From contig JBNLFL010000014.1 in NCBI GenBank assembly GCA_050305515.1, forward strand, positions 67,961-131,960: 64,000 nt of DNA, read 5' to 3'. The notes under the pieces are model-generated. The model ran no database searches. It saw nothing but the letters and a program-made list of their open reading frames with translations, and was not told where the DNA came from. The position numbers were made by a program, and so were the translations under genes. Position 1 is the stretch's first letter. Each line of letters begins with the position of its first letter. This DNA is from JAFGUB01 sp050305515 (GTDB lineage Bacteria > Campylobacterota > Campylobacteria > Campylobacterales > Sulfurimonadaceae). Below, piece by piece: positions 7,076 to 16,167 of this stretch.

Positions 7076-9040
7076 CTACTCCAGCCGTCGTGAAGGTTGG
7101 CCGAAGTAGTACCCCTGGGCATAATCGACGCCGAGATCTTTAACGATTTCGTAGATCTCCTTGGAGTAAACGTACTCTGCTACCGTTTTGATGCCCATGC
7201 GTGTGGCAAAATCGACAATGGTCTGGACAACCATCCGGGTGTTGGGATCGGTATCGATATTTTTGATCATCGAACCGTCAATCTTGATAAAATCGACTTC
7301 AAGCTGAATCAGGTATTCAAAGTTCGAATAGCCGGTTCCGAAGTCATCAATGGAGACCTCAACGCCGTAGCTTTTGATTTTTTTGATGAAACCCAGTACC
7401 GGTTCAAAATTTTCAATACCTTCGGATTCAATAATCTCGATGACCATTCGGTTGCCAATCCCGCTGCGGGAGAGCTCTTCATAAATAAAGGAGGTAATCT
7501 CCTCTTCGAGGATATCCTCAGGCGAAAGATTGACGGAAAATTTATACGGCTTGTTTTTAAACGCGTTGAACGTTTCTTTGAGAATCGCCTTGGTGAGATG
7601 GTGATACACCTTGTTCTTTTTGGAAAGTTCCAGAAAATGGATGGGTGAAATGTATTGTCCCTGATCGTCGATGATGCGCATAAGGCACTCATACTTGACA
7701 GTCCGGTCGCTGCTGCACTCGACAATGGGCTGGTAGAGCGCCACGACACGGTTCTCTTCTATGGCCTGATTCAGGCGCTTTGCCCAGCTCATGTTCATTT
7801 CGTATTTCTGTTTTTCCTGCATGGAATCGTCATAGGTGAGTTGGTTCTTTTTCTCTTTTTTCGCAATTTTAAGCGCAATGTCCGCATGCGGCAGCAGAAG
7901 GTCCATGCCGTAGGAGATGCCAAGCGTTACCCGGATATGAATGTCTTCGCCGTTTAGCGTATGAAACTTGTGTTTTGCAATTTTTGCAATCAGATAGGTA
8001 GCCAGCTCTTCAAAAGCGCTCAGTTCCATATCGCTGGTACGCAGATATGCGAATTCATCGGCATGGAGACGGTAAAGGTTAGCACCTTCGGGTAAAAGTT
8101 CTTTGAGATAGGTACTGAGCGATGTCAGAACTTCATCCCCGACTTTATCGCCGTAGAGATCGTTGATTTCCTGAAAATGGTCGATGTCGATCAGCATCAG
8201 CAGGGATGCTTCCTCTTTATCAAGCACTTCAAGCAGTGCGATACGGTTGCTAAGGCCGGTCAGCGTATCGTTGTAGAACTGGGTTTCAATAGAGTCAAGC
8301 ATACTGTTGAAAACATTTTGCATGGCGCGTATCTCTTCGATATTGTTTTCGGAAAGCGCACGTTTTTTTATGTCCTTGCTCTCTTTGATGGTGTTGAGTA
8401 CGGCAATAAAGTTCTTGATCGGTTTTAAAAGGTATTTTTGGAAATTGATGAAGAGTATGAAAAACATGATCAGAGAGAAAAAGACCATGAACATCATAAA
8501 AAAGTTCATTACCTGATTGAGTGAAATTTTGATCTCGTCAACAGGATAGCGAATATTGATGACCCCCAGAACATTCCCGGTTTGTGCATTGACATGACAT
8601 TTAAGACATTCGTTCTGGGCAAAAACAGGATAATAGTATTCGATGGTGTCGTTATCTTTAATTTCGAGCAGTTCTTCTCCGCGAATGGCACGCTGAACGT
8701 CGGGTAAGGAGTCTCTGTAGATTTTGTCTTTTTCGATTTCGCCATAGAGTGCCGCGACAAGCTCTCCCCTGTAAATATCGATAGTCAGTTTGTCGTCAAT
8801 GGCGTTAAGGCGTTTCGTGATACTTTTGAGATCTTCCTTGTTCCATCCTTTCGCCATGGCGGCGTAATACGATTCAAAAACAATCTTGCTGGTCTTTCGT
8901 GCATCGATCTGAGCCAGAGTTTCAATGGCATTGCGTTTGATGTATTCGCCATAAATATAGGAGACACTCAGCGTAAAAATTAAAATTAGCGCAATAATCC
9001 TGGCGGTAATTTTGGTGTAAGTAGTACTTTTAGCCGGCAT
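7076..9040 (-). CDS. membrane sensor with CxxCH motif, degenerate GGDEF and EAL domains
   Basis: The 654-residue protein has a membrane segment at 12-30, a periplasmic domain of about 145 residues containing CLKCH (145-149), a c-type heme attachment motif, a second membrane segment at about 178-200 and a linker. The GGDEF domain has LHADEF (325-330) in place of the GGDEF signature and is probably inactive as a cyclase. The EAL domain has ECL for EAL but keeps Asn in NLSPEDI, the Glu in EIIES and DDFGTGYSN, so phosphodiesterase activity is plausible. It may sense redox or ligand through the heme and lower c-di-GMP; this is inference. The start at 9040 is chosen because AGGAG lies just upstream, unlike the earlier in-frame Met at 9064. 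Confidence 0.9.
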   Translation of the reverse strand: MPAKSTTYTKITARIIALILIFTLSVSYIYGEYIKRNAIETLAQIDARKTSKIVFESYYAAMAKGWNKEDLKSITKRLNAIDDKLTIDIYRGELVAALYGEIEKDKIYRDSLPDVQRAIRGEELLEIKDNDTIEYYYPVFAQNECLKCHVNAQTGNVLGVINIRYPVDEIKISLNQVMNFFMMFMVFFSLIMFFILFINFQKYLLKPIKNFIAVLNTIKESKDIKKRALSENNIEEIRAMQNVFNSMLDSIETQFYNDTLTGLSNRIALLEVLDKEEASLLMLIDIDHFQEINDLYGDKVGDEVLTSLSTYLKELLPEGANLYRLHADEFAYLRTSDMELSAFEELATYLIAKIAKHKFHTLNGEDIHIRVTLGISYGMDLLLPHADIALKIAKKEKKNQLTYDDSMQEKQKYEMNMSWAKRLNQAIEENRVVALYQPIVECSSDRTVKYECLMRIIDDQGQYISPIHFLELSKKNKVYHHLTKAILKETFNAFKNKPYKFSVNLSPEDILEEEITSFIYEELSRSGIGNRMVIEIIESEGIENFEPVLGFIKKIKSYGVEVSIDDFGTGYSNFEYLIQLEVDFIKIDGSMIKNIDTDPNTRMVVQTIVDFATRMGIKTVAEYVYSKEIYEIVKDLGVDYAQGYYFGQPSRRLE

Positions 9041-9130
9041 AAGAGCTCCTGAAAAAACCGGCATGCTTATGAGGCCGCAATATGCCGTTCAATATTAAAA
9101 ATTATATAATAATGTGCGCACCTTTAAAAA

Positions 9131-9147
9131 GCGCCATGCATGGGCGC
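9131..9147. repeat. imperfect inverted repeat in divergent intergenic region
   Basis: GCGCCATGCATGGGCGC has a CCATGCATGG core palindrome and GC-rich arms, and lies between the divergent GGDEF-EAL and FG-GAP genes (9041-9271). It could be an operator or a hairpin. Nothing else is evident in this 231-bp region except AT-rich promoter-like sequence near 9090-9115. Confidence 0.4.
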
Positions 9148-9271
9148 AGGAAAATTGTTTTTAAAGTTTCCCTAACTTCTTCCATTGACATTGATTAACA
9201 TGAAATTAAGAAAGCGTCATCTCTTCCCTGCTACGCTTGATGCTGTTTATGCCATCATGAAGGAGAAACAG

Positions 9272-10555
9272 ATGCGATATTCTTTACATGTAATACTGGT
9301 GCAACTGATATATTGCGTTGTAGCATCAGGCGCAGATATAGAGATTCGGGAAGTGGCAAAACTGACTGCCGGAACACCGATGCCTTACAGCCTCTTTAGT
9401 GATTATGCTGTTGCCATTGACAATAACACGGCTGTGGTAGGTATGCATACGGATAGCACTTCAAGCGGCTCCGTGAGCGTCTTTGAACGCAATGCAACGA
9501 CAGGTGCTTTTGAACTCAAAGCCATACTGACTGCGACCGATGCCAACAGCAGCGATCAGCTTGGTATCAGTGTTGATATTGACGGCGATACGATCGTCGC
9601 AGGTGCGTACGGCGATGATGAAGCTGCCAATGCGGCAGGTGCCCTTTATGTGTATGTAAAACCTGAGGGCGGTTGGCACGATGCGAATGAAACTGCCAAA
9701 CTGACAGTTCTCAATGCGCAGGAGAAGGAGTACCTTGGTTACAGTGTCGCCATCAGCGGGGATACCGTTGTCGGAGGCGCTTACGGAAATGCCGATCAGG
9801 GGACGCGAACGGGCATCGCCTATGTGTATGTCAAACCTGAAAACGGTTGGGTCAGTACGACTCAGAATATAAGGTTGCGGGCATCGGAGGCAGCAGGGGG
9901 TGACATGTTTGCAGCGGCAGTCGCCATTGACGGTGATACGATTGTCGCCGGGGCCTACGGCAAAGAAGCCGCATACCTTTTTCTAAAACCGGATACCGGC
10001 TGGGAAGATAACACGGAAGATGCGAGGCTGAATGCTTCGGACAATGTTTCAGGCGACTATTTCGGCGGTGCGGTTGCACTGGAAAACAATACGGTCGTCA
10101 TAAGCGCCTATCTCAAAGATCATGTCGGCAAGGTGTACCTGTATGAAAAGCCGCCTGCAGGTTGGACTGATATACAGGAAAGTGCAAAACTCTCCGCATC
10201 CGATCCCACTCTTAACGATGCGTTCGGTGTCAGTCTCGCACTCAGCGGTAATGTCGTTGCCGTGGGTGCGCATTTTGATGATGATCTTGGAGAGAGCTCA
10301 GGGTCGGTGTACCTCTTTCAAAAACCATCAGGCGGTTGGGCCGACGCCAATGAAACCCTTAAGGTACATGCATCTGACAGTACGGCAGACAGCTACTTCG
10401 GGCAGAGCCTCTCCATGGACGCAAACCTGATGCTCGTCGGTGCACCGTATGATGATTGTGAAAACGGTGACATCAATTGCGGCGCGGCTTATGTGTACCG
10501 GCTTCAGACACAAAACGCCATCACTCCCGCATTGCTCTATTATCTGCTCAATTAA
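9272..10555 (+). CDS. secreted FG-GAP repeat beta-propeller protein
   Basis: The protein (about 427 residues) starts with a signal peptide (MRYSLHVILVQLIYCVVASG) and then contains seven repeats of the FG-GAP/integrin alpha type, seen as FGxSVAIDGDTIVAGA-like units at regular intervals of about 55 residues. This fits a seven-bladed propeller. The start at 9272 is preferred to 9185 because AAGGAG lies 7 nt upstream and the signal peptide then begins at the N-terminus. It is likely exported to the periplasm or surface; the ligand is unknown. A palindrome copy (9284-9293) lies inside the signal peptide (SLHVI). Confidence 0.85.
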   Translation: MRYSLHVILVQLIYCVVASGADIEIREVAKLTAGTPMPYSLFSDYAVAIDNNTAVVGMHTDSTSSGSVSVFERNATTGAFELKAILTATDANSSDQLGISVDIDGDTIVAGAYGDDEAANAAGALYVYVKPEGGWHDANETAKLTVLNAQEKEYLGYSVAISGDTVVGGAYGNADQGTRTGIAYVYVKPENGWVSTTQNIRLRASEAAGGDMFAAAVAIDGDTIVAGAYGKEAAYLFLKPDTGWEDNTEDARLNASDNVSGDYFGGAVALENNTVVISAYLKDHVGKVYLYEKPPAGWTDIQESAKLSASDPTLNDAFGVSLALSGNVVAVGAHFDDDLGESSGSVYLFQKPSGGWADANETLKVHASDSTADSYFGQSLSMDANLMLVGAPYDDCENGDINCGAAYVYRLQTQNAITPALLYYLLN

Positions 10556-10637
10556 AGGAAAAATGTCGTTTATCTGACACCGGGGTACGCGTTTTCAGTT
10601 TATAATGGCAGTGACGAAACCCCGAAAAAGAGAGATA

Positions 10638-11771
10638 ATGGATTTTTCTACCCTGCGAACCCCGGTATATATTTGTGAAGAGGCGCTGCTTGAGCGTAAC
10701 CTGAAGCTTCTTGATCGCGTTCAGCAAGAGAGTGGTGCGAAGATCATTCTGGCACTCAAGGGCTTTGCCATGTGGAGCACCTTCGATCTGGTTGGAAAAT
10801 ATCTGCACGGATGTACGGCGAGCGGACTGCATGAAGCGCTGCTGGCACGCGAGATGATGAATAAAGAAGTCCATACCTACTCTCCGGCTTTTAAGGAAGA
10901 AGATATCGATGAAATCGCCCGTATCAGCGATGATATCGTCTTTAACTCGCCGTCGCAGTTTCACCGTTTCGCTTTACATGTAAAGCAGATCAACCCCAAT
11001 ATTTCGCTTTCACTGCGGGTTAATCCCGAGTGCTCCTCCTCACCGGTTGACCTGTACAATCCCTGCGCACTCTACAGCCGTCTGGGAACGACGCTGGCCA
11101 ATTTCGACGAGAGCATCGTGCCGCAGCTTGACGGTCTGAATTTTCATGCACTTTGCGAACAGGACGCCGACGCTCTTGAAGCAGTGGTTCTGGCCTTTGA
11201 AGAGAAGTTCGGAAAATATATCGACGGTCTGAAGTATGTCAACTTCGGCGGCGGGCACCACATTACCCGCAAGGGGTATGACGTCGAGCGTCTTATCCGC
11301 ATCATACGCGAGTTCAAAGCGCGTCACAATGATATCACCGTCTATCTCGAACCGGGTGAAGCGGTGGGGTGGCAGACCGGATATCTGGTGGCTTCGGTGC
11401 TTGATATTATCGACAACGGCATGCAACTGGCGATTCTGGACACCTCCGCCGAAGCCCACATGCCCGATACTCTGGCCATGCCTTACCGTGCCATGGTGCG
11501 CGGCAGCGGCGAAGCGGGCGAAAAACCCTACACCTACCGTTTCGGTGGTAACACCTGTCTGGCGGGGGATATTATGGGAGATTACAGTTTTGATGCGCCC
11601 CTGAAGGTAGGTGACAAGGTGATATTTGAAGACCAGATTCACTACACCTTCGTAAAAAATACCACGTTTAACGGTATCCGGCTTCCTTCATTGGCGCTTT
11701 TATGCTCAGATGATTCACTGAAAGTCGTACATGAATTTGGCTATAATGATTACAAAATGCGGCTTTCGTAA
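10638..11771 (+). CDS. nspC: carboxynorspermidine decarboxylase
   Basis: NspC decarboxylates carboxynorspermidine or carboxyspermidine in the alternative polyamine pathway of Vibrio and Campylobacterota. The 377-residue protein is a PLP enzyme of the fold-type III group. PLP Lys41 lies in ALKGFAMW, the glycine loop is FGGGHH, LEPGEAVGW is the family signature and NTCLAGD contains the C-terminal active-site Cys. The start at 10638 (MDFSTLRTP) fits the family and has GAGAG upstream; the earlier Met at 10605 adds an unrelated stretch. The partner dehydrogenase is not in the window. One palindrome copy is at 10974-10983 (ALHVK). Confidence 0.95.
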   Translation: MDFSTLRTPVYICEEALLERNLKLLDRVQQESGAKIILALKGFAMWSTFDLVGKYLHGCTASGLHEALLAREMMNKEVHTYSPAFKEEDIDEIARISDDIVFNSPSQFHRFALHVKQINPNISLSLRVNPECSSSPVDLYNPCALYSRLGTTLANFDESIVPQLDGLNFHALCEQDADALEAVVLAFEEKFGKYIDGLKYVNFGGGHHITRKGYDVERLIRIIREFKARHNDITVYLEPGEAVGWQTGYLVASVLDIIDNGMQLAILDTSAEAHMPDTLAMPYRAMVRGSGEAGEKPYTYRFGGNTCLAGDIMGDYSFDAPLKVGDKVIFEDQIHYTFVKNTTFNGIRLPSLALLCSDDSLKVVHEFGYNDYKMRLS

Positions 11772-11837
11772 TTGATGGTCGTATAAGGCGATTGCATACC
11801 CGATGCGCTGCGTGCGTGTCGGGCATAAGGAACCGAA

Positions 11838-13469
11838 ATGAGCTCTCAGACGCGACGTCTGAATATGACGCTTTTTTTAACGCTTCTACTCCCGATTCTT
11901 CTGGGAGTGCTTCTGAATACCTACTCCAGTTTTACGCTTGTTTCGATTCCGCTGCACTCGTTTCTTGAAGCTACAGGGGCATTTGCAGCCATAAGTATGG
12001 CCATCATCGTTTTCATGATGTACAAACCTGGCACGTATGAGACAATGTACCGTGCATCGTTTGCGCTGATTGTCATGGGAGTCTTTGACGGCTTCCATGC
12101 CATGGTCTATCCGGGGCAGGTTTTTGTGTGGCTGCACTCCGTCGCCGTTTTTTCTGGCGGTATCTTCTTTTCACTGGTCTGGTTTTCGAAACGCTGCTGT
12201 GACAATACGAATTATCGGCTGGTGCCTGTGCTGCTTTTTGTGGGGACCGTTATCATCGCTTTGGTGAGCATCAATTATCCGCAGATGCTGCCAGAAATGC
12301 TGGATGAATCAAAACAGTTTACGATGGCAGCCGATATGCTCAACATTACCGGCGGACTGTTTTTTATGGTCGCAGCACTCTATTTCATAAAAGAGTATCG
12401 GAAGCATGGCCATTTTGATGATCTGCTCTTTGCCGGACATACCTTGCTTTTCGGTACCTCCGGGCTACTCTTTTTTTATTCGAGTATCTGGGACGCCCAG
12501 TGGTGGCTTTGGCATGTGTTGCGCTTTATAGCGTATATGATCGCGCTTTATTACATGATTGAACTCTTTTTTGTCAACATGCGTATGCTCGATCGTGCGC
12601 AAAAGAAGCTTCAGTGGCAAAAAGAGCAGCTCGAACATACGCTGGAGATCGTTGATCTGTATGTCATTACCTCCTCAACGGATATCAGGGGAACGATTAC
12701 GAAAGCGAGTACGGCATTTTGTCAGATATCAGGCTATTCCAAAGAGGAGCTGATCGGGCGAAAGCACAATCTGCTGCGCCATCCGGATATGCCGACATCG
12801 CTTTATGACGAGGTGTGGCGTGATCTCAAAGCGGGAAAGGTATGGCGCGGCGAAATCAAGAACCGACGTAAGGACGGGAGCAGCTACTGGGTGTTTTCGA
12901 CCATATCACCGCAGTTTAATGAAGCACACAGAATTGTCGGATATACCTCTATCCGCGAAGACATCACCGATAAAAAAAGAGTCGAGGAGCTCTCCCTGAC
13001 CGATCCGCTCACATTGTTGGCCAACCGCAGACGTTTGGATATGGCGATTCAGAATGAACTTTCGCGCGCACAGCGCTACGGCAAACCCCTTTCCCTGATT
13101 ATGGCCGATATCGACCATTTTAAACGTATTAATGACAGTTGCGGCCATGATGCGGGTGATCTGGTTCTGTGCAATTTTGCGTCGATTCTGCGGGAGAAAA
13201 TCCGCCAAAACGATATTGCGGGACGCTGGGGCGGAGAAGAGTTTTTGATTGTGTTGCCGGAAACAACGCTTGATGACGCCGTATATTTGGCAGAAAAGCT
13301 GCGTGTTGAAGCACTCTCGCAGAACTATGAAGGAGTGTCATGGCAGGTGAGTGCCAGCTTTGGTGTCAGCACTTTTAAAGGCGATTCTCAGCAGGAGTTG
13401 ATCCGCCGTGCCGATGATGCGCTTTACCGGGCCAAAAACGAAGGGCGAAACCGCGTCTGTTCGTTTTAG
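11838..13469 (+). CDS. membrane diguanylate cyclase with MASE3-like, PAS and GGDEF domains
   Basis: The 543-residue protein has about seven N-terminal membrane helices (residues 10-250) resembling MASE3, then an Aer-like PAS domain (about 280-390, with GYSKEELIGRKHNLLRHPDMP split around 305-325), then a GGDEF domain with intact WGGEEF near residue 464 and a DxDHFKxIND segment. It should make c-di-GMP in response to a membrane or redox/oxygen cue; the cue is inference. A GGAACC stretch precedes the start. Its stop overlaps the convergent PilZ gene by 4 bp (TTAG). Confidence 0.93.
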   Translation: MSSQTRRLNMTLFLTLLLPILLGVLLNTYSSFTLVSIPLHSFLEATGAFAAISMAIIVFMMYKPGTYETMYRASFALIVMGVFDGFHAMVYPGQVFVWLHSVAVFSGGIFFSLVWFSKRCCDNTNYRLVPVLLFVGTVIIALVSINYPQMLPEMLDESKQFTMAADMLNITGGLFFMVAALYFIKEYRKHGHFDDLLFAGHTLLFGTSGLLFFYSSIWDAQWWLWHVLRFIAYMIALYYMIELFFVNMRMLDRAQKKLQWQKEQLEHTLEIVDLYVITSSTDIRGTITKASTAFCQISGYSKEELIGRKHNLLRHPDMPTSLYDEVWRDLKAGKVWRGEIKNRRKDGSSYWVFSTISPQFNEAHRIVGYTSIREDITDKKRVEELSLTDPLTLLANRRRLDMAIQNELSRAQRYGKPLSLIMADIDHFKRINDSCGHDAGDLVLCNFASILREKIRQNDIAGRWGGEEFLIVLPETTLDDAVYLAEKLRVEALSQNYEGVSWQVSASFGVSTFKGDSQQELIRRADDALYRAKNEGRNRVCSF

Positions 13470-14551
13470 CTCCACTGCTTGAGATTCTGAATGATCTCCT
13501 GTTCGCGGCGTTTGATGTAGCGTCCGATCAGCGTCTCCTGAGAGGGGCGCAGATGAAGCCGGATATGAAACTTGTCACTGCTTTCAAAGCGTGAGACATG
13601 TATCAGCTGGCCGCTTAGTTCAATATCTTTTCCAAAAAGCCGTTCGGGTACCTCCAGCGTGATGGCTGCGTTCTCTTCCAGATTGATCTGACGCGAGGAG
13701 ATGAGTGCGACACCGCCGAGAGAGATATCGAAAAGCTGCATTTTGAAATGCTGCGATGCACTGCGGACGATAACTGAAACAGGCGTATCGGCTTGAACGC
13801 GAACGCTCTGTCGCTGGTAGAGTCCATCTTTTAGCAGATGGAACTCATGGAGTTCGAGCAGGGTATGCCCCTTGTATTTGACCGGTTTGATGCGGGCGAA
13901 AAGATCGTTTTCCACCGGACCGGTCCCCAGGATGTAGATGCTCTGCTGAAAACGTGCGGCAGCTTCCTGGATGGGATGGACTTTTAAATAAACGCGCTGT
14001 TCGCTGGTGTGGACGACCAGGGCCATATACTGAATGGGGACACCCTGATAGGTATTGAAAACGGTGATCTTCGCCCCTTTGACCCTGACCTGCTCAAGAT
14101 TTTCAATGGCGTGCTCTTCGGGCGTAAGGTAAAGTGGCTCGTTGATCGGTGTGTATTGAAGCGTCTGGCTCCAATCAATAAAGTGCTCAATGGCACTGTT
14201 AAGACGGCTAATACGCCTCCATCCAAGCCGTTGACCGTAAAACGATTTGACGTAGTGGTTCAGCACGACATAAAAATAGTTCGAGAGGACGGTTTCAAGA
14301 GTATGAGGCGGTTCAATACGGCTTTGAATTTGGGAAAGCGTCATGCGGAGATGCTGTTCCTGGCCCATGAAGAGCGCTTCAAAAAGGGAACGCGAGAGTG
14401 CTGTCAGATCGGAAGAGGGTGTCGTGAGCAGGGCGCTTTTGGCATGATGAACAAACGCTTTGATAAAGGTCTCTTCATAAAGAGCAATATCAAAATGGGC
14501 ATGTGAAAGGGAAGAAAACGTGGTGAGAAATCCGAGATCGTCTTTATTCAT
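13466..14551 (-). CDS. PilZ domain c-di-GMP-binding protein
   Basis: The 361-residue protein has an N-terminal region of about 230 residues with no recognised motif and a C-terminal PilZ domain. The PilZ motif is visible as QRQSVRVQ followed by DISLGG, the RxxxR and D/NxSxxG pair that binds c-di-GMP. It lies tail to tail with a diguanylate cyclase, suggesting an output of the same signalling network, although the two genes are transcribed towards each other. No membrane segment is seen. Confidence 0.9.
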   Translation of the reverse strand: MNKDDLGFLTTFSSLSHAHFDIALYEETFIKAFVHHAKSALLTTPSSDLTALSRSLFEALFMGQEQHLRMTLSQIQSRIEPPHTLETVLSNYFYVVLNHYVKSFYGQRLGWRRISRLNSAIEHFIDWSQTLQYTPINEPLYLTPEEHAIENLEQVRVKGAKITVFNTYQGVPIQYMALVVHTSEQRVYLKVHPIQEAAARFQQSIYILGTGPVENDLFARIKPVKYKGHTLLELHEFHLLKDGLYQRQSVRVQADTPVSVIVRSASQHFKMQLFDISLGGVALISSRQINLEENAAITLEVPERLFGKDIELSGQLIHVSRFESSDKFHIRLHLRPSQETLIGRYIKRREQEIIQNLKQWS

Positions 14552-14581
14552 GCAGTACTATAAGCTCAGCGAGCTTATAGA

Positions 14582-15967
14582 CTACTTCAAAACAGTGACA
14601 AAAATGCGTCCGTCGCGATTGATATAGACCCGTTTATAAACATCTTTGAAGCTTCCAAGCGCCTTTCTCAGACCGTTCATGTCGGTGATGGGCATATCCT
14701 CGATCTGGACAATGATGTCGCCGCTCTGGAGGTTTTGCGATGCCGCTTTGGAACCGGGTTTTATTTTGCTGATGAGCACCCCTTCGACACCTGAGGGAAT
14801 TTTATATTTGTAACGGTTGGTATCGTTAAGCGGTTCGAGTGTCAATCCGCCAAGCAGGTTGCCGTTGCCTTCTCCGCCGAGATCCGCATTGCCCAGAGTG
14901 ATTTGCGCCGTACGCACTTTCTTGTTGCGTTCGTAGGTGATGGTTGCTTTGGAATTGGGCTGGTACATGCCGATGGCATTTTTAAGATCAGAGGCACTTT
15001 TGACTTTTTTGCCGTCAACTTCGATGATGAGGTCGCCGCGCATTAATCCCGCTTTTTCCGCCGGAGTCCCTTCGGTGACGTCAAGCAGCATGGCTCCCTC
15101 TTCATGGTCATACAGCTCTTTGAGCTCTTTGGTCAGATTGCCGATGCTCACACCCAGATAGCCGCGCTCGACGCTTCCCGTTTCAATGAGGCGTTTGGCA
15201 ATATCTTTGGCCATATCCACCTCAATGGCAAAACCGATACCGTTGTTGCCGCCGCTGCGGGTAATGATGGCGGAGTTGATGCCGATAAGCGCGCCGCGGC
15301 TGTCAACCAGTGCGCCGCCGGAGTTTCCGGGGTTAATGGAAGCATCGGTCTGGATGAAGTTTTCATACTCGTTGATACCCACGCTGTTTTTATGCTGTGC
15401 GGAGATGATTCCCTGGGTCACGCTCTGCCCGACACCAAAAGGGTTGCCGATGGCAAAAACGACGTCGCCGACCTTGAGGTTACTTGAAGTTCCCATCATA
15501 ATTGGTTTAAGATCTTTGGCATCGATTTTGATGATAGCGAGGTCGGATTTGGGATCAAGCCCGATCACTTCGGCGTCATACTCTTTGTCACTCTCGGGAA
15601 GGGTGACGACAATGCTGCTGGCATCTTCGACGACATGATTGTTCGTCAGGATGTAGCCGTCGGTTGAAATAATGACGCCCGAACCCAGTGCGTGACGCTT
15701 GGGAGGACGCTGCAGGCGAAACTGCTGTCCGAAGAACTGTTCAAAAAGCGGATTGACCTGATCGACCATTTTATCGACACTGTCCTGTGTCGTGGCAATG
15801 TGGACTATGGAGTGCGTGGTGTTTTTAATGGCGTCGTTGTAAGAGAGAATGGCGCCTTTTTCATTAGGCATGATACGTGTTTTGACTTCGGGTGCTTCAT
15901 TGAAGGTAATTGAGGCGCCCATCAGCGAGAATGAGAGGATTGTAGTGACTAATAGTGCTGTTTTCAT
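14582..15967 (-). CDS. htrA: Do/DegQ-like periplasmic serine protease (HtrA)
   Basis: The 461-residue protein has a signal peptide (about 1-18), a trypsin-like domain with catalytic His111 (TNNHVV), Asp142 (SDLAII) and Ser216 (GNSGG), and two C-terminal PDZ domains (about 255-345 and 365-455). It degrades or refolds misfolded envelope proteins. Length and domain order match DegP/DegQ. AAGGAA precedes the start, and a TATACT box is present in the upstream region. It is divergent from the chemoreceptor gene, with a 200-bp intergenic region that contains an inverted repeat. Confidence 0.95.
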   Translation of the reverse strand: MKTALLVTTILSFSLMGASITFNEAPEVKTRIMPNEKGAILSYNDAIKNTTHSIVHIATTQDSVDKMVDQVNPLFEQFFGQQFRLQRPPKRHALGSGVIISTDGYILTNNHVVEDASSIVVTLPESDKEYDAEVIGLDPKSDLAIIKIDAKDLKPIMMGTSSNLKVGDVVFAIGNPFGVGQSVTQGIISAQHKNSVGINEYENFIQTDASINPGNSGGALVDSRGALIGINSAIITRSGGNNGIGFAIEVDMAKDIAKRLIETGSVERGYLGVSIGNLTKELKELYDHEEGAMLLDVTEGTPAEKAGLMRGDLIIEVDGKKVKSASDLKNAIGMYQPNSKATITYERNKKVRTAQITLGNADLGGEGNGNLLGGLTLEPLNDTNRYKYKIPSGVEGVLISKIKPGSKAASQNLQSGDIIVQIEDMPITDMNGLRKALGSFKDVYKRVYINRDGRIFVTVLK

Positions 15968-16064
15968 TCGGGTTCCTTTTTAAATAAGATAGATCGCCGA
16001 AAGTATAAAAGCTACAGGTAAACGCTGACTTAATCGCATCCCTAGAATTTATTCAATCTTATAT

Positions 16065-16080
16065 ATCACATGAATGTGAT
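16065..16080. promoter_or_regulatory. possible operator: inverted repeat between htrA and chemoreceptor gene
   Basis: ATCACAT-GA-ATGTGAT is a perfect 7-bp inverted repeat with a 2-nt spacer in the htrA/chemoreceptor intergenic region. It resembles dimeric regulator sites in general form (TCACA...TGTGA), but no regulator can be assigned. Confidence 0.4.
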
Positions 16081-16167
16081 GATGTGCACTAACATATAAA
16101 CACCGGCTTAATCATACTGTCAGAATAAATGTTGGATAATGCATCATTATAGAAAAAGAGGTGGGTT

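Noticed and set aside
11772..11837. Possible terminator after nspC (CCCGA...TCGGG)
   Set aside because: Only a 5-bp stem with a long loop and no T run.
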